The notes beneath the pieces are model-generated. The model was not told the DNA's origin and made no database searches. It saw only the letters and a program-made list of their open reading frames with translations. A program made the position numbers and the translations under genes. DNA of 64,000 nt from NCBI RefSeq assembly GCF_015711605.1, contig NZ_JABTEZ010000002.1, positions 1,364,001 to 1,428,000 on the forward strand. The letters are read 5' to 3'. How positions within the stretch are numbered: the first letter of the stretch is position 1; each line of letters begins with the position of its first letter. Positions 18,458 to 27,039 of this stretch are shown one piece after another. Source of the stretch: Planomonospora sp. ID67723. GTDB lineage: Bacteria > Actinomycetota > Actinomycetes > Streptosporangiales > Streptosporangiaceae.

Positions 18458-19338
18458 CGGTACGGCCCGGCACCGGCCCCTGGCCGGCGGCGATGGAGAG
18501 CGGGGCGGTCTGCGCGGGGGCCGGGCGGGCCCAGCGGGACATGCGCGAGTGGGCGCAGAGCTATCCGGAGCTCTTCTCCGCCAAACCGTTCGACGCGGCG
18601 CTGTACAGCACGCTCTCGCTCGCCATGGCGTTCAGCGGGCCGTGGTTCACCGCCGAGCAGCTGCGGATGGCGAACAAGACCACCCTCTGGGCGTTCGGCC
18701 TGGACTGGCTCGTCGACTACGTCGCCACCTCGCAGACTGAGGTGGCGGACATCGCCCGGCGGTGCCGGGACGTAGCGGAGGGCGCCCCGCCGGTCCCCGG
18801 CGACGACCTCACCCGGATGCTCGCCGACATCCGCGACGAGCTCGCGGCCGCTCCCTCCTTTCCCGGCCTCGGGCCGGTCTGGCGTGAGGAGCTGGGGCTC
18901 ATGCTGGACGGGATGCTCGAGGAGTGGCGCTGGAAGAGCGGCAAGACCGTGCCGACGTTCGAGGAGTATCTCGGCAACGCCGACAACCTCGGCTTCTCCT
19001 TCGTGTTCGCCGCCCACTGGATCCATGTCACCGGCGAGGGCGCGGTAGCGGATGTCGAGCGGCTGCGTGAGGCGAGCCGGGCGGTGCAGCGGGTCATCCG
19101 CCTCCTCAACGACCTGGGCACCTATGAGCGCGACGTCGCCTGGGGCGACCTCAACGCCCTGATGCTCGGCACCGGCCGCGCCGGGGTCGAGCGGCGGATC
19201 GCCGAGCTCGCGGCCCGGAGCCGGGAACTGCTGGCCCCGCTGCGGGCCGCCCACCCGGAGCTGGCCGGCTACATGGAGCGGCAGATGGACTTCTGCGCCG
19301 GGTTCTATCAGGTGGGCGACTACTGGGGGGCCCTGTGA
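18454..19338 (+). CDS. Class I terpene synthase
   Basis: A 294-aa single-domain class I terpene cyclase. The first metal motif is reduced to DWLVD at 84-88 (first and last Asp kept). The NSE/DTE-type motif is NDLGTYERD at 219-227 (N, D, T, D at the expected spacing). The EYLGNADNLG segment lies where the diphosphate-sensor Arg is usually found, and no Arg is seen there. It is coupled by 4-bp overlaps to the P450 before it and the class II cyclase after it. It therefore most likely ionises the bicyclic diphosphate made by that cyclase. The start is GTG 18454; ATG 18493 is a shorter alternative. Confidence 0.85.
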   Translation: MTVRPGTGPWPAAMESGAVCAGAGRAQRDMREWAQSYPELFSAKPFDAALYSTLSLAMAFSGPWFTAEQLRMANKTTLWAFGLDWLVDYVATSQTEVADIARRCRDVAEGAPPVPGDDLTRMLADIRDELAAAPSFPGLGPVWREELGLMLDGMLEEWRWKSGKTVPTFEEYLGNADNLGFSFVFAAHWIHVTGEGAVADVERLREASRAVQRVIRLLNDLGTYERDVAWGDLNALMLGTGRAGVERRIAELAARSRELLAPLRAAHPELAGYMERQMDFCAGFYQVGDYWGAL

Positions 19339-21053
19339 TGGCGGGCGCTGTGAGATTGGGCCCTGCGAGGCCGGAAGGGGCGGTGGTGGCCGTGGCCGCC
19401 CGACCGGGCGGCGGCACCGCCCCGGAGCCGGATGTCGCCGCCGAGGCGCGGGAGCTGGTCGCCGGGTTGTCCGCCGCGCCCTGGGGGCAGGTGTCCGCCT
19501 CGCCGTACGAGACCGGCCGGGTGGTGAGCCTGGCCCCGTGGCTGGCCGGGCACGCCGCGCGGGTCGACTTCCTGATCGCCGCACAGCGGGTGGACGGGGT
19601 CTGGGGGCCGCCCGGCGGGTACGCTCTCGTGCCCACGCTGAGCGCGGTCGAGGCGCTCCTGGCCGAGCTCCGGCGCGAGGCTCCCTGTGCCGATCGCGGG
19701 CTGCTGGCCAAGGTCGCCGCCCGTGGGCTGGAGGCCGTGCGGAGTCGGCCGGTCACCGCGGCTGCCCTGCCGGACATGCCGGCGATCGAGCTCATCGTGC
19801 CGTCCCTGCTCTCCCGGATCGGCATGCATCTCGACCTGGGGGTGCCGGAGCTGGACGGCGTCCTGCCCGGCGCGGTCGGGCCGGAGCCGCCCTCCGGCAT
19901 GGACGGCGCGAAGCTGGCGGCTGTCCGGGCGTGGCTGGCCTCCGGCGCGGAGGTCCCGCAGAAGCTGGTGCACGCCCTGGAGGTCGCGGGTGAGGCGGCG
20001 GCGGCCTCCGGCGTCGTCCCCACGCCGATGCGCGGCGGGATGGCGGCCCTCGGCGCCTCGCCCGCCGCGAGCGCCGCCTGGCTGGCCGCGCGGAGCGGGC
20101 CCGGAGACGACGCCGGACAGGAGGCGGGGCCGGAGGCGCTCTCCGCGGACGGCGCGCCGTCCGGCCCGGGCCGGTACGCCGGGCAGGAGGCGGCCGTCCG
20201 GCGGTACCTGGAGGCGGTCGCGGCCGTCTCCGGCGGGCCGATGCCGTGCACCCTGCCCATCACCGTGTTCGAGCGCGGCTGGACGCTGAGCTGGCTGCGG
20301 CGCGCGGGCGTCCCCGTGGACGTGCCGCCGGAGCTGGTCGCGAGCCTGCGGGACGGGCTCGGCCCGGACGGGCTCGCCACGGGGCCGGGTCTGCCCGCCG
20401 ATGCCGACACCACCTCCGTCGCGCTGTACGCGCTGGCGCTGCTCGGCGAGGCGCGCGAGCCGGAGGGGCTGTGGTCCTTCGAGACGGAGACCCACTTCTG
20501 CACCTGGCGCGGGGAGGAGGGGATGTCGCTGACCACCAACGCGCATGTGCTGGACGCCTTCGGCGCGTACGTGCGTCGGTGCGGCGGCGGGCCCCGCCAC
20601 GCGGCCGTCGTGGCCAGGCTGGCGGCCTGGCTCCGCGGCAACCAGAAGGGGAACGGGAGCTGGTCGGACCGCTGGCACGTCTCGCCGTACTACGCCACCG
20701 CCTGCTGCGCGATCGCGCTGCGCGAGTTCGGCGGAGAGGAGTCGGCGGACGCGGTGGCCGGGGCCGTGGACTGGGTGCTCGGCACCCAGCTCCCGGACGG
20801 GTCGTGGGGCCGCTGGGAGGGCACCGCGGAGGAGACCGCCTACGCGATGCAGACCCTCCTGCTGGCCGGCGCCCCGCGGCAGGGACGGTGGCGCGAGGCC
20901 GTGGAGCGCGGATACCGCAGCCTGCTGGATCTGCGGGCCCGTGAGGCACCGCCGCTCTGGGTCGACAAGGACCTGTACCTGCCGGTGACGATCGTCCGGG
21001 CGGCCGTTCTGGGCGCGCTTCATATGGCGCGGCGGGCATTGTCCGTCAGATGA
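19335..21053 (+). CDS. Class II diterpene cyclase (copalyl-diphosphate-synthase-like, DxDTT)
   Basis: A 572-aa alpha-alpha-barrel protein. The class II acid motif is DADTT at 356-360. Other CPS-like marks are SPYETGRVVSLAPW near 56-69 (compare SPYDTAWVA), SPAASAAWL at 242-250, and QW-like repeats (RVDGVWG, QLPDGSWG). It should protonate GGPP to a bicyclic diphosphate such as a copalyl-type or halimadienyl-type product. There is no class I motif, so it depends on the upstream class I enzyme. The start overlaps the upstream stop (GTGATG; GTG 19335 or ATG 19338). No GGPP synthase lies in the window. The product skeleton cannot be told from sequence. Confidence 0.9.
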   Translation: MMAGAVRLGPARPEGAVVAVAARPGGGTAPEPDVAAEARELVAGLSAAPWGQVSASPYETGRVVSLAPWLAGHAARVDFLIAAQRVDGVWGPPGGYALVPTLSAVEALLAELRREAPCADRGLLAKVAARGLEAVRSRPVTAAALPDMPAIELIVPSLLSRIGMHLDLGVPELDGVLPGAVGPEPPSGMDGAKLAAVRAWLASGAEVPQKLVHALEVAGEAAAASGVVPTPMRGGMAALGASPAASAAWLAARSGPGDDAGQEAGPEALSADGAPSGPGRYAGQEAAVRRYLEAVAAVSGGPMPCTLPITVFERGWTLSWLRRAGVPVDVPPELVASLRDGLGPDGLATGPGLPADADTTSVALYALALLGEAREPEGLWSFETETHFCTWRGEEGMSLTTNAHVLDAFGAYVRRCGGGPRHAAVVARLAAWLRGNQKGNGSWSDRWHVSPYYATACCAIALREFGGEESADAVAGAVDWVLGTQLPDGSWGRWEGTAEETAYAMQTLLLAGAPRQGRWREAVERGYRSLLDLRAREAPPLWVDKDLYLPVTIVRAAVLGALHMARRALSVR

Positions 21054-21266
21054 CTGTACTGAGAAGTCCGTCTTAAATTCATAAATGGGACAGAAGTGTT
21101 CATGTAACCGGTTCAGCTTGAGGGTGTTTACTGACATTGCTAGGGTTCGGCGAGTGTGATCGGGATGTCCCGTCGGCTCGTGCGATACGGCGACTTTTCG
21201 GCGCTTGTGCGTCGGCTGTCATGACGCGTGTTACCTATTTCTTTCTGCTTTCCCGGGGTGGATGCC

Positions 21267-23858
21267 ATGCGCTTGCGCAACGCGCGCTTGCGGACCAAAG
21301 TCACGGCGTTGCTGGTCTCGCTCACCGCACTCTGGGCGTTCACGGCGTGGGTCACCGTCCGTGACGGTCTGAACATGCTCGGCGTGGCAACCCTCAACAC
21401 CAGCGTCGCCGAGCCGGCCGAGCGGCTCATCGTCGAATTGCAGGCCGAGCGGCGGCTCACCGCGGTCACACTCGGCGTACCCGGTGCGGAGCAGCAACGG
21501 CGCGAGGCGCTGACCGCCCAGCGCGCGCGCACCGACGAGGCCGGCGCGAACTTCCGCGAGCTCGCCGGCGGCGGCAGCGTGGAACTGATGGGAAGCGCGG
21601 CCCTCGAGCGCCGCATCGGCGAGATCCGGCGGCTCCTGGACGGCCTGCCCGCCGCCCGCAAGGCGATCGACGCCGGCCGGGCGGACCGGGCGCGGGCCAC
21701 CACCACGTTCACCGACATCGTCGACGCCATCTTCCGCTCCTACGACTCGATGGCCACGCTGGACGACGAGGAACTCGCCAAGGACACCCGGACGCTCATC
21801 GCGATGAACCGGGCCCGCGACCTGCTGGCCCAGGAGGACGCCCTGGTGATGGGCGCCCTGACGGCGGGCCGGTTCACCGACGACGAGCGCATCCAGCTCA
21901 CCCAGCTCCTGGGCGCGCGACGCTTCCTCACCGACCAGGCGGTGGCCGAGCTGCCCGACGCCGACCAGAGGGCATACCAGCGGCTGGCGGAGGGCGAGCA
22001 GTTCACCCGCCTGCGCTCCATGGAGAACCTGCTGACCGGGACCAGGAACGCGGTGTCGGCCGGGCTGGTGGACGCCGGGAGGTGGAGCGCCGACTCGCAG
22101 CCCGTGCAGGCCAGGTTCGCCGAGATCGTGCTCACGGCCGGCAGCGGGGTCGTGGAGCGCGCGACCCCGGTCGCCACCGGTGTCATCGTCCGGCTCGTGC
22201 TGGCCGGCGGACTGGGCCTCATCGCCGTCATCGCGTCGGTCGTGCTGGCCATCACCACGGCCCGTGCTCTCGTCCAGCAGCTGGAGAAGCTGCGGACCGC
22301 GGCCTGGGAACTGGCGGACAAGCGGCTGCCCGGCGTGGTGGACCGGATCGGCCACGGCGAGGACGTGGACGTCGCCTCCGAGGCGCCCCCGCTGGAGTTC
22401 GGCGACGACCAGATCGGCCAGGTCGGCAGGGCGTTCAACGCCGTCCAGCAGACCGCGATCAAGGTCGCGGCCGAACAGGCCCAGCTCCGGCGTGACATCG
22501 CCGACATCCTGCGCAACCTCGCCCGCCGCACCCAGGGCCTCGTCCACCGCCAGCTGAGCGTGCTGGACGCCATGGAACGCCGGGAGCAGGACCCGCAGGA
22601 ACTGCGCGACCTGTTCCGCCTGGACCACCTGGCGACCCGCATGCGGCGCTATGCCGAGAACCTCCTCGTCCTGTCCGGCGCGGCGCCCGGCCGCGCCTGG
22701 CGGGAGTCGGTGCCGATGCTCGACGTGGTCCGCGGGGCGCTGGCCGAGATCGAGGACTACACCCGGGTGGACGTGCTTCCCATGGGGGAGGTGTCGCTGG
22801 ACGGCCGGGCCGTCGGCGACGTGATCCACCTCATCGCCGAGCTGGTCGAGAACGCGGCGTCCTTCTCCCCGCCCTACACGACGGTGAAGGTCGGCGGCCA
22901 CGTCGTGGCCCACGGCTACGCGGTGGAGATCGAGGACCGCGGCCTGGGCATGAGCCCGGAGGACATCGCCTCGACCAACGAGCGCATCGCCAACCCGCCC
23001 GAGCTCAAACTCTCCGGCAACGCCCGCCTGGGACTGTACGTGGTCAGCCGGCTGGCCGAGCGGCACGAGATCCGGGTGGCGTTCAAGGCCTCGCCGTACG
23101 GTGGCACGACCGTCGTCGTCCTGATCCCGCAACACCTGATCAGCGACCGCGACGGGGCCTCCCCGGACGGCGGCGTCAGCGTGCAGGGGCCCGTTCAGGC
23201 CGGCGCGGCGGCGGGCGGGGGAGCCCAGCGGAGCGTCCCCCAGGCCCGTACGGCGCCCGCCGGTCCCGCCGGGCCCCATGGCGCCGCCGTGGCGTCCGCC
23301 CGGCAGTGGGACCCGCTGGCGGGCGGCCCGGGAGTCCCGGGCCACACCGCCTCCGGTGGCCGTGCTTCCGCCGCCCGCGTTCCCGGCGCCCACCGGGCGG
23401 ACGCCTCCGGCCCGGGGGTTCCGGTGGCGGCGGGGTCCCCTGCGTCCCCTGCTCCTGTGCCCCCCGCTCCCGCGCCCCCGGCTTCCGCGCTCTCCGCACC
23501 CGTGTTCTCCGACCCGGCGGTGGCCGGACCCCCCGCTCCCGCGTCCCCCACTCCCGTGGAGGCCCCCGTGCCCGCCGACCCCTCGTCGACGTCCTCGCCC
23601 TCCCTCATGCCTCCCCCCGACACCAGCCACACCCCCAAGGGCCTGCCCCGCCGCGTCCCCCAGACCCACCTGGCCGCGCCGCTGCGGGAGGAGGAGCCGG
23701 CCGCGGAGCCACCGCCCGCGGACGACGACGGCGAGCGCTCGCCGGAGGAGATCCGCGCGGCCTTCTCCTCCTTCCAGGCCGGCACGCGCCGCGGCCGGTC
23801 GGACGCCGCACAGCTGCTGGGCGGCGAGTCCCCCGAGGCCGGGCGGCCGCCCATGTGA
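21267..23858 (+). CDS. cvnA: Conservon sensor-like histidine kinase (CvnA)
   Basis: An 863-aa membrane protein. An N-terminal span is followed by a ~250-residue extracellular helical NIT-type sensor, a second span at about 305-330, a HAMP-like segment, a DHp-like helix region (RTQGLVHRQLS and LDHLATRM) and an ATPase domain with N box ELVENAASFSPP, DRGLGM and a G2-like RLGLYVV. The last ~230 residues are a Pro/Ala-rich disordered tail. The H-box is degenerate, as is usual for CvnA proteins, so phosphotransfer is uncertain. ATG 21267 is favoured by GGGGTGG upstream; the open frame begins at 21228. It heads cvnABCD, a G-protein-coupled-receptor-like membrane complex in actinomycetes. Confidence 0.88.
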   Translation: MRLRNARLRTKVTALLVSLTALWAFTAWVTVRDGLNMLGVATLNTSVAEPAERLIVELQAERRLTAVTLGVPGAEQQRREALTAQRARTDEAGANFRELAGGGSVELMGSAALERRIGEIRRLLDGLPAARKAIDAGRADRARATTTFTDIVDAIFRSYDSMATLDDEELAKDTRTLIAMNRARDLLAQEDALVMGALTAGRFTDDERIQLTQLLGARRFLTDQAVAELPDADQRAYQRLAEGEQFTRLRSMENLLTGTRNAVSAGLVDAGRWSADSQPVQARFAEIVLTAGSGVVERATPVATGVIVRLVLAGGLGLIAVIASVVLAITTARALVQQLEKLRTAAWELADKRLPGVVDRIGHGEDVDVASEAPPLEFGDDQIGQVGRAFNAVQQTAIKVAAEQAQLRRDIADILRNLARRTQGLVHRQLSVLDAMERREQDPQELRDLFRLDHLATRMRRYAENLLVLSGAAPGRAWRESVPMLDVVRGALAEIEDYTRVDVLPMGEVSLDGRAVGDVIHLIAELVENAASFSPPYTTVKVGGHVVAHGYAVEIEDRGLGMSPEDIASTNERIANPPELKLSGNARLGLYVVSRLAERHEIRVAFKASPYGGTTVVVLIPQHLISDRDGASPDGGVSVQGPVQAGAAAGGGAQRSVPQARTAPAGPAGPHGAAVASARQWDPLAGGPGVPGHTASGGRASAARVPGAHRADASGPGVPVAAGSPASPAPVPPAPAPPASALSAPVFSDPAVAGPPAPASPTPVEAPVPADPSSTSSPSLMPPPDTSHTPKGLPRRVPQTHLAAPLREEEPAAEPPPADDDGERSPEEIRAAFSSFQAGTRRGRSDAAQLLGGESPEAGRPPM

Positions 23859-23949
23859 CCGCCCAGCGATGATCTCGATTCGCGCATGAATACTCCGTGC
23901 CGACGAGCCGCCGGAGCCCGAACGGCGGCCGGCAGAAAGAGGACAACGA

Positions 23950-24381
23950 GTGGTGCAGGGAACAGGGTCCGTCACCGACCTGGCCTGGTTGCTGGACGAC
24001 CTGGTCGCACGCGTGGCGGAGACCGAGCACGGGATCGTCTTCTCCAGCGACGGTCTGCTCATGGCGGCCTCGGCGGGTCTCGATCCGGCCGACGCCGAGC
24101 ACCTGGCCGCGGTGGGCTCTGCGATCCAGAGCCTGGGCCGGGGGGTCAGCGACCGGGTCAAGGGCGGAGTGGTGCGCCAGACCATCATCGAGATGCGCTC
24201 GGCGTACCTCGTCGTCTCCACCGCGGGACAGGGCGCCTGCCTGGCGGTGCTCTGCACGAACGAGGCCGACGTCGGCCTCGTGGCCTACGAGATGGCCATG
24301 CTCGTCACCAGGGTCGGGCAGTACCTCACCTCGCCCGCCCGGGTGGCGGGCTCGACCGACGGGGGCGATGCTCCGCGATGA
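23950..24381 (+). CDS. cvnB: Roadblock/LC7 domain protein (CvnB)
   Basis: A 143-aa roadblock/LC7 protein. LLDDLVARVAETEHGIVFS, DGLLMAAS and the FASAG-like core are typical of conservon and MglB-type small-GTPase regulators. It probably acts as a GAP or scaffold for CvnD on the membrane. GTG 23950 follows AGAGGA. The stop overlaps the cvnC start (ATGA). Confidence 0.92.
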   Translation: MVQGTGSVTDLAWLLDDLVARVAETEHGIVFSSDGLLMAASAGLDPADAEHLAAVGSAIQSLGRGVSDRVKGGVVRQTIIEMRSAYLVVSTAGQGACLAVLCTNEADVGLVAYEMAMLVTRVGQYLTSPARVAGSTDGGDAPR

Positions 24382-24764
24382 ACCCTCGCGACGAGCATCA
24401 CGACGCCCAGTGGATCGGGGAGGAGGCCGGGCCGATCGTCCGGCCGTACGTCCTCACCCGAGGCAGGACAGAGCCCACCCGCGGCCGGTTCGACCTCATC
24501 ACCCTGGCGGTGACGGTGCGCTCCCCCTCCCCGGGGGAGCCCGGCATCACCCCGGAGTGCCACGCCATCGTGCGCCTGTGCCAGCAGCCGCAGTCGGTGG
24601 CGGAGATCGCGGCGCACATCAACCTCCCGGCGGGCACCGTCCGCGTCCTGCTCAGCGATCTGCTCGACCACGGGCTCATCACCCTGCAAGAACCACATTC
24701 GGAGACGGACATGCACGACGAGAGGCTGTACAGGGCGGTGCTGGATGGACTCCGTGCGCTCTAG
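24378..24764 (+). CDS. cvnC: DUF742 protein (CvnC)
   Basis: A 128-aa DUF742 protein with the family core IVRPYVLTRGRTEPT near the N-terminus, the SVAEIAAHINLPAGTVRVLL winged-helix-like segment and a DHGLI end. It starts with the ATG overlapping the cvnB stop and overlaps cvnD by 20 bp. Third member of the conservon; exact biochemical role unknown. Confidence 0.92.
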   Translation: MNPRDEHHDAQWIGEEAGPIVRPYVLTRGRTEPTRGRFDLITLAVTVRSPSPGEPGITPECHAIVRLCQQPQSVAEIAAHINLPAGTVRVLLSDLLDHGLITLQEPHSETDMHDERLYRAVLDGLRAL

Positions 24765-25374
24765 CCGCGACGCCGGGCGGGCGGTGCTGCCCAAGGCGAT
24801 CAAGATCCTGGTCGCGGGCGGTTTCGGGGCCGGGAAGACCACCCTGGTCGGTGCGGTCTCCGAGATCGAGCCGCTGCGCACCGAGGAGACGCTGACCGAC
24901 CGGGGCATCGGGATCGACGACCTGTCGGGGGTGGAGAGCAAGGCCACCACGACCGTCGCGATGGACTTCGGCCGCATCACCATCGGGGACGCCTACCGGC
25001 TCTACCTGTTCGGCACGCCGGGGCAGGAGCGCTTCTGGTTCCTCTGGGACGAGCTGGCGCTGGGGGCGCTGGGCGCGGTCGTGCTGGCCGACACCCGCCG
25101 GCTGGCCGACTGCTTCCCCGCCCTGGACTACTTCGAGCGGCGGCAGACGCCCTTCGTGGTGGCGGTGAACTGCTTCGACGGCGCTCCCCGGTACGACCTG
25201 GACGAGGTGCGGCTCGGGCTGACCATCCCCGAGGAGGTCCCGATCGTGCTCTGCGACGCGCGCAGGCGGGAGTCCGGCAAGGAGATCCTCATCACCCTGG
25301 TGGAGCACGCGATGAAGGTGCGGCTCGGCCGCTCCCCGTCCGCCGCGCCGGGACCTCTGGAGCCCATCCAGTAG
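24745..25374 (+). CDS. cvnD: Conservon small GTP-binding protein (CvnD)
   Basis: A 209-aa Ras-like/ATP-GTP-binding protein. P-loop GGFGAGKTT at about 28-36, a conserved Thr-rich switch 1 region (ESKATTTVAMDFG), G3-like FGTPGQERF and a G4-like NCFD replacing NKxD. It is the switch of the conservon complex with CvnA, CvnB and CvnC. Last gene of the operon; a strong hairpin follows at 25515-25554. Confidence 0.92.
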   Translation: MDSVRSSRDAGRAVLPKAIKILVAGGFGAGKTTLVGAVSEIEPLRTEETLTDRGIGIDDLSGVESKATTTVAMDFGRITIGDAYRLYLFGTPGQERFWFLWDELALGALGAVVLADTRRLADCFPALDYFERRQTPFVVAVNCFDGAPRYDLDEVRLGLTIPEEVPIVLCDARRRESGKEILITLVEHAMKVRLGRSPSAAPGPLEPIQ

Positions 25375-25514
25375 GCGCGTTCACCCACCCGAGTGGCAGT
25401 GAACCCATCCGCGGGCCGGGCGCGTTCTCCGCGGCAGCCCGACGACCACCCGGCACTGTACGACCGGGCCCGCGCGGTCTGCCGCGGCCGCCCGCGCTGA
25501 CCGGGCCCGCCCCT

Positions 25515-25554
25515 CCCGCGGAGGCCCCGCCCAGAGGGAAGGGGCCTCCGCGGG
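25515..25554 (+). terminator. Hairpin after the conservon
   Basis: A 14-bp perfect stem (CCCGCGGAGGCCCC with its complement at 25541-25554) and 12-nt loop, 140 bp after cvnD. There is no U-tract, as is common in actinobacteria. Confidence 0.6.
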
Positions 25555-25572
25555 GCCTGGGGGCTCGCTCGA

Positions 25573-25585
25573 TAGCCTTGCCCGC
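25573..25585 (+). promoter_or_regulatory. Leaderless promoter -10 of the small lipoprotein gene
   Basis: TAGCCT (25573-25578) plus 7 nt, then GTG 25586. No Shine-Dalgarno is present. Confidence 0.5.
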
Positions 25586-26020
25586 GTGAGGTACCGAACG
25601 GGGGTCGCCGCCCTGGCGCTGGCGGGGCTGGTCACAGGCTGCGGCGCGGGATCGGCCGTGTACGACTACGGCGAGGTCGTCGGGGGAGGGGTCGGCCGGA
25701 CGGCCGAGGTCGAGGTCGCACCCGGCCAGCGCTTCTCCCTCGCCGTGGACGAGAACGCCTCGATCGGCGACAGCTGGCGGATGGGGTCGCTGCCCGACCC
25801 GAAGGTGGCCTCGTTCATCAGCGCGGAGTACGAGAGCGAATCCGGGCCCGGCGTCACCGGTTCGGGCGGGGTGCGCTACTTCGTCTTCAACGCCAAGCAG
25901 GGCGGCACGGCGGTCGTCACGCTCTCCAACTGCTGGCGCTGCGGCGCCGACCGGGTGCCCGCCGACGAGCAGAGCAGGAGCCGGTCGGGGGACGCGACCT
26001 TCCGGATCACCGTGAAGTAG
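25586..26020 (+). CDS. Small lipoprotein, possible chagasin/I42-like fold
   Basis: A 144-aa protein with a lipoprotein signal (lipobox LVTGC, Cys at about 19). The mature part shows a loop pattern resembling I42 (chagasin-type) cysteine-protease inhibitors: DENASIGDSW for the NPTTGYxW loop and GSGGVRYFVF for the GxGGxxxF loop, then a GGTAVVTL strand. The third loop (RPW) is not evident, so inhibitor function is only a suggestion. Two further cysteines (CWRC) lie near residue 113-116. A monocistronic leaderless gene seems likely. Confidence 0.6.
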   Translation: MRYRTGVAALALAGLVTGCGAGSAVYDYGEVVGGGVGRTAEVEVAPGQRFSLAVDENASIGDSWRMGSLPDPKVASFISAEYESESGPGVTGSGGVRYFVFNAKQGGTAVVTLSNCWRCGADRVPADEQSRSRSGDATFRITVK

Positions 26021-26089
26021 GGGTGCCGCCACACGCCACACCCGGAATGCCGGAATTACTCGGTTGGGCCGGGGAAATCGGGGACGCTG

Positions 26090-26878
26090 GTGCGCATGAA
26101 CCGACTTGCTGAGATCGATCTGTCCGTCAAGCTGTCGAAGAAGGAGGCGGGCGAGCGGCTCGACGCGGCACTGAGACGCCTGCTCCGGCTGCGCCTGATG
26201 CTCGGCGGGCAGATCGGCGACAAGCGCATAGGCCCGCCGTTGTGCGTGGTGTTCGAGGGCTGGGACGCCTCCGGCAAGGGCGGCGCGATCAAGCGCCTGG
26301 TCCGCCCCCTCGACCCGCGGCACGTGCGGGTCGCCCAGTTCGCGGCCCCGACCTACGACGAGAAGCGTCACCACTTCCTGTGGCGGTTCTGGCCGGTGCT
26401 GCCCGGCTGGGGCGGGATGGCGGTGCTCGACCGTTCCTGGTACGGGCGGGTGCTGGTGGAGCGGGTGGAGGGCTTCGCCACCGAGGAGCAGTGGTCCCGC
26501 GCCTACGGGGAGATCGTCGAGTTCGAGCGGACCCTCGCCGCCGAGGGCATGATCATGGTCAAGTTCTGGATGCACGTCTCGGAGGAGGAGCAGCTACGCC
26601 GCTTCCAGGACCGGGCCGGCGACCCGCTGCGGGTCTGGAAGCTCACCGACGAGGACTGGCGCAACCGGGACAAACGCCCGCAGTACGAGGCCGCGGTGGA
26701 GGAGATGCTGGAGCGCACCGACCACCCGGACGCGCCCTGGCACGTGATCGCCGGAGACGACAAACGCCATGCCCGGGTCGCGGTGGCGGAGACGGTCTGC
26801 GCGGCGGTGGAGGCCGAGCTGTCGGCCCGCGGCTACGACCTGACCGACCCCGCCCCCGGCTCCGGCGACGAGGACTGA
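26090..26878 (+). CDS. ppk2: Polyphosphate kinase 2 family protein
   Basis: A 262-aa PPK2. Walker A EGWDASGKGG near 56-65, Walker B-like LDRSWYGR, the lid RRFQDRAGDPLRVWKLTDEDW and the KRPQYEAAVEEM tail are all intact. These enzymes transfer phosphate between polyphosphate and nucleotides; whether mono- or diphosphates are preferred cannot be decided here. GTG 26090 or ATG 26096 can start. A strong hairpin lies 54 bp after the stop, before the ferritin-like gene. Confidence 0.93.
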   Translation: MRMNRLAEIDLSVKLSKKEAGERLDAALRRLLRLRLMLGGQIGDKRIGPPLCVVFEGWDASGKGGAIKRLVRPLDPRHVRVAQFAAPTYDEKRHHFLWRFWPVLPGWGGMAVLDRSWYGRVLVERVEGFATEEQWSRAYGEIVEFERTLAAEGMIMVKFWMHVSEEEQLRRFQDRAGDPLRVWKLTDEDWRNRDKRPQYEAAVEEMLERTDHPDAPWHVIAGDDKRHARVAVAETVCAAVEAELSARGYDLTDPAPGSGDED

Positions 26879-26931
26879 GAGCCGCCGGAGAGGGCGGCCG
26901 TGGATGAGATTTTTTTCTCCGCCATGACCAG

Positions 26932-26971
26932 CCGGGGGCGCCCGCCCGCGCGCGGGGACGGGCGCCCCCGG
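26932..26971 (+). terminator. Hairpin between ppk2 and the ferritin-like gene
   Basis: A 13-bp perfect stem (CCGGGGGCGCCCG with its complement at 26959-26971) and 14-nt loop. Probable ppk2 terminator. Confidence 0.6.
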
Positions 26972-27039
26972 CGGTACGGCTTCCCCGGAGGGGGTAGGGC
27001 AGGCGATCCACACCCGACGAGCGGATGAGGAGAGCAGGC

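Noticed and set aside
21231-24257. 1008-aa minus-strand open frame opposite the conservon
   Set aside because: It is the antisense shadow of cvnA and cvnB: low-complexity Gly/Arg/His translation, no domain, while the plus strand encodes a clear conservon.
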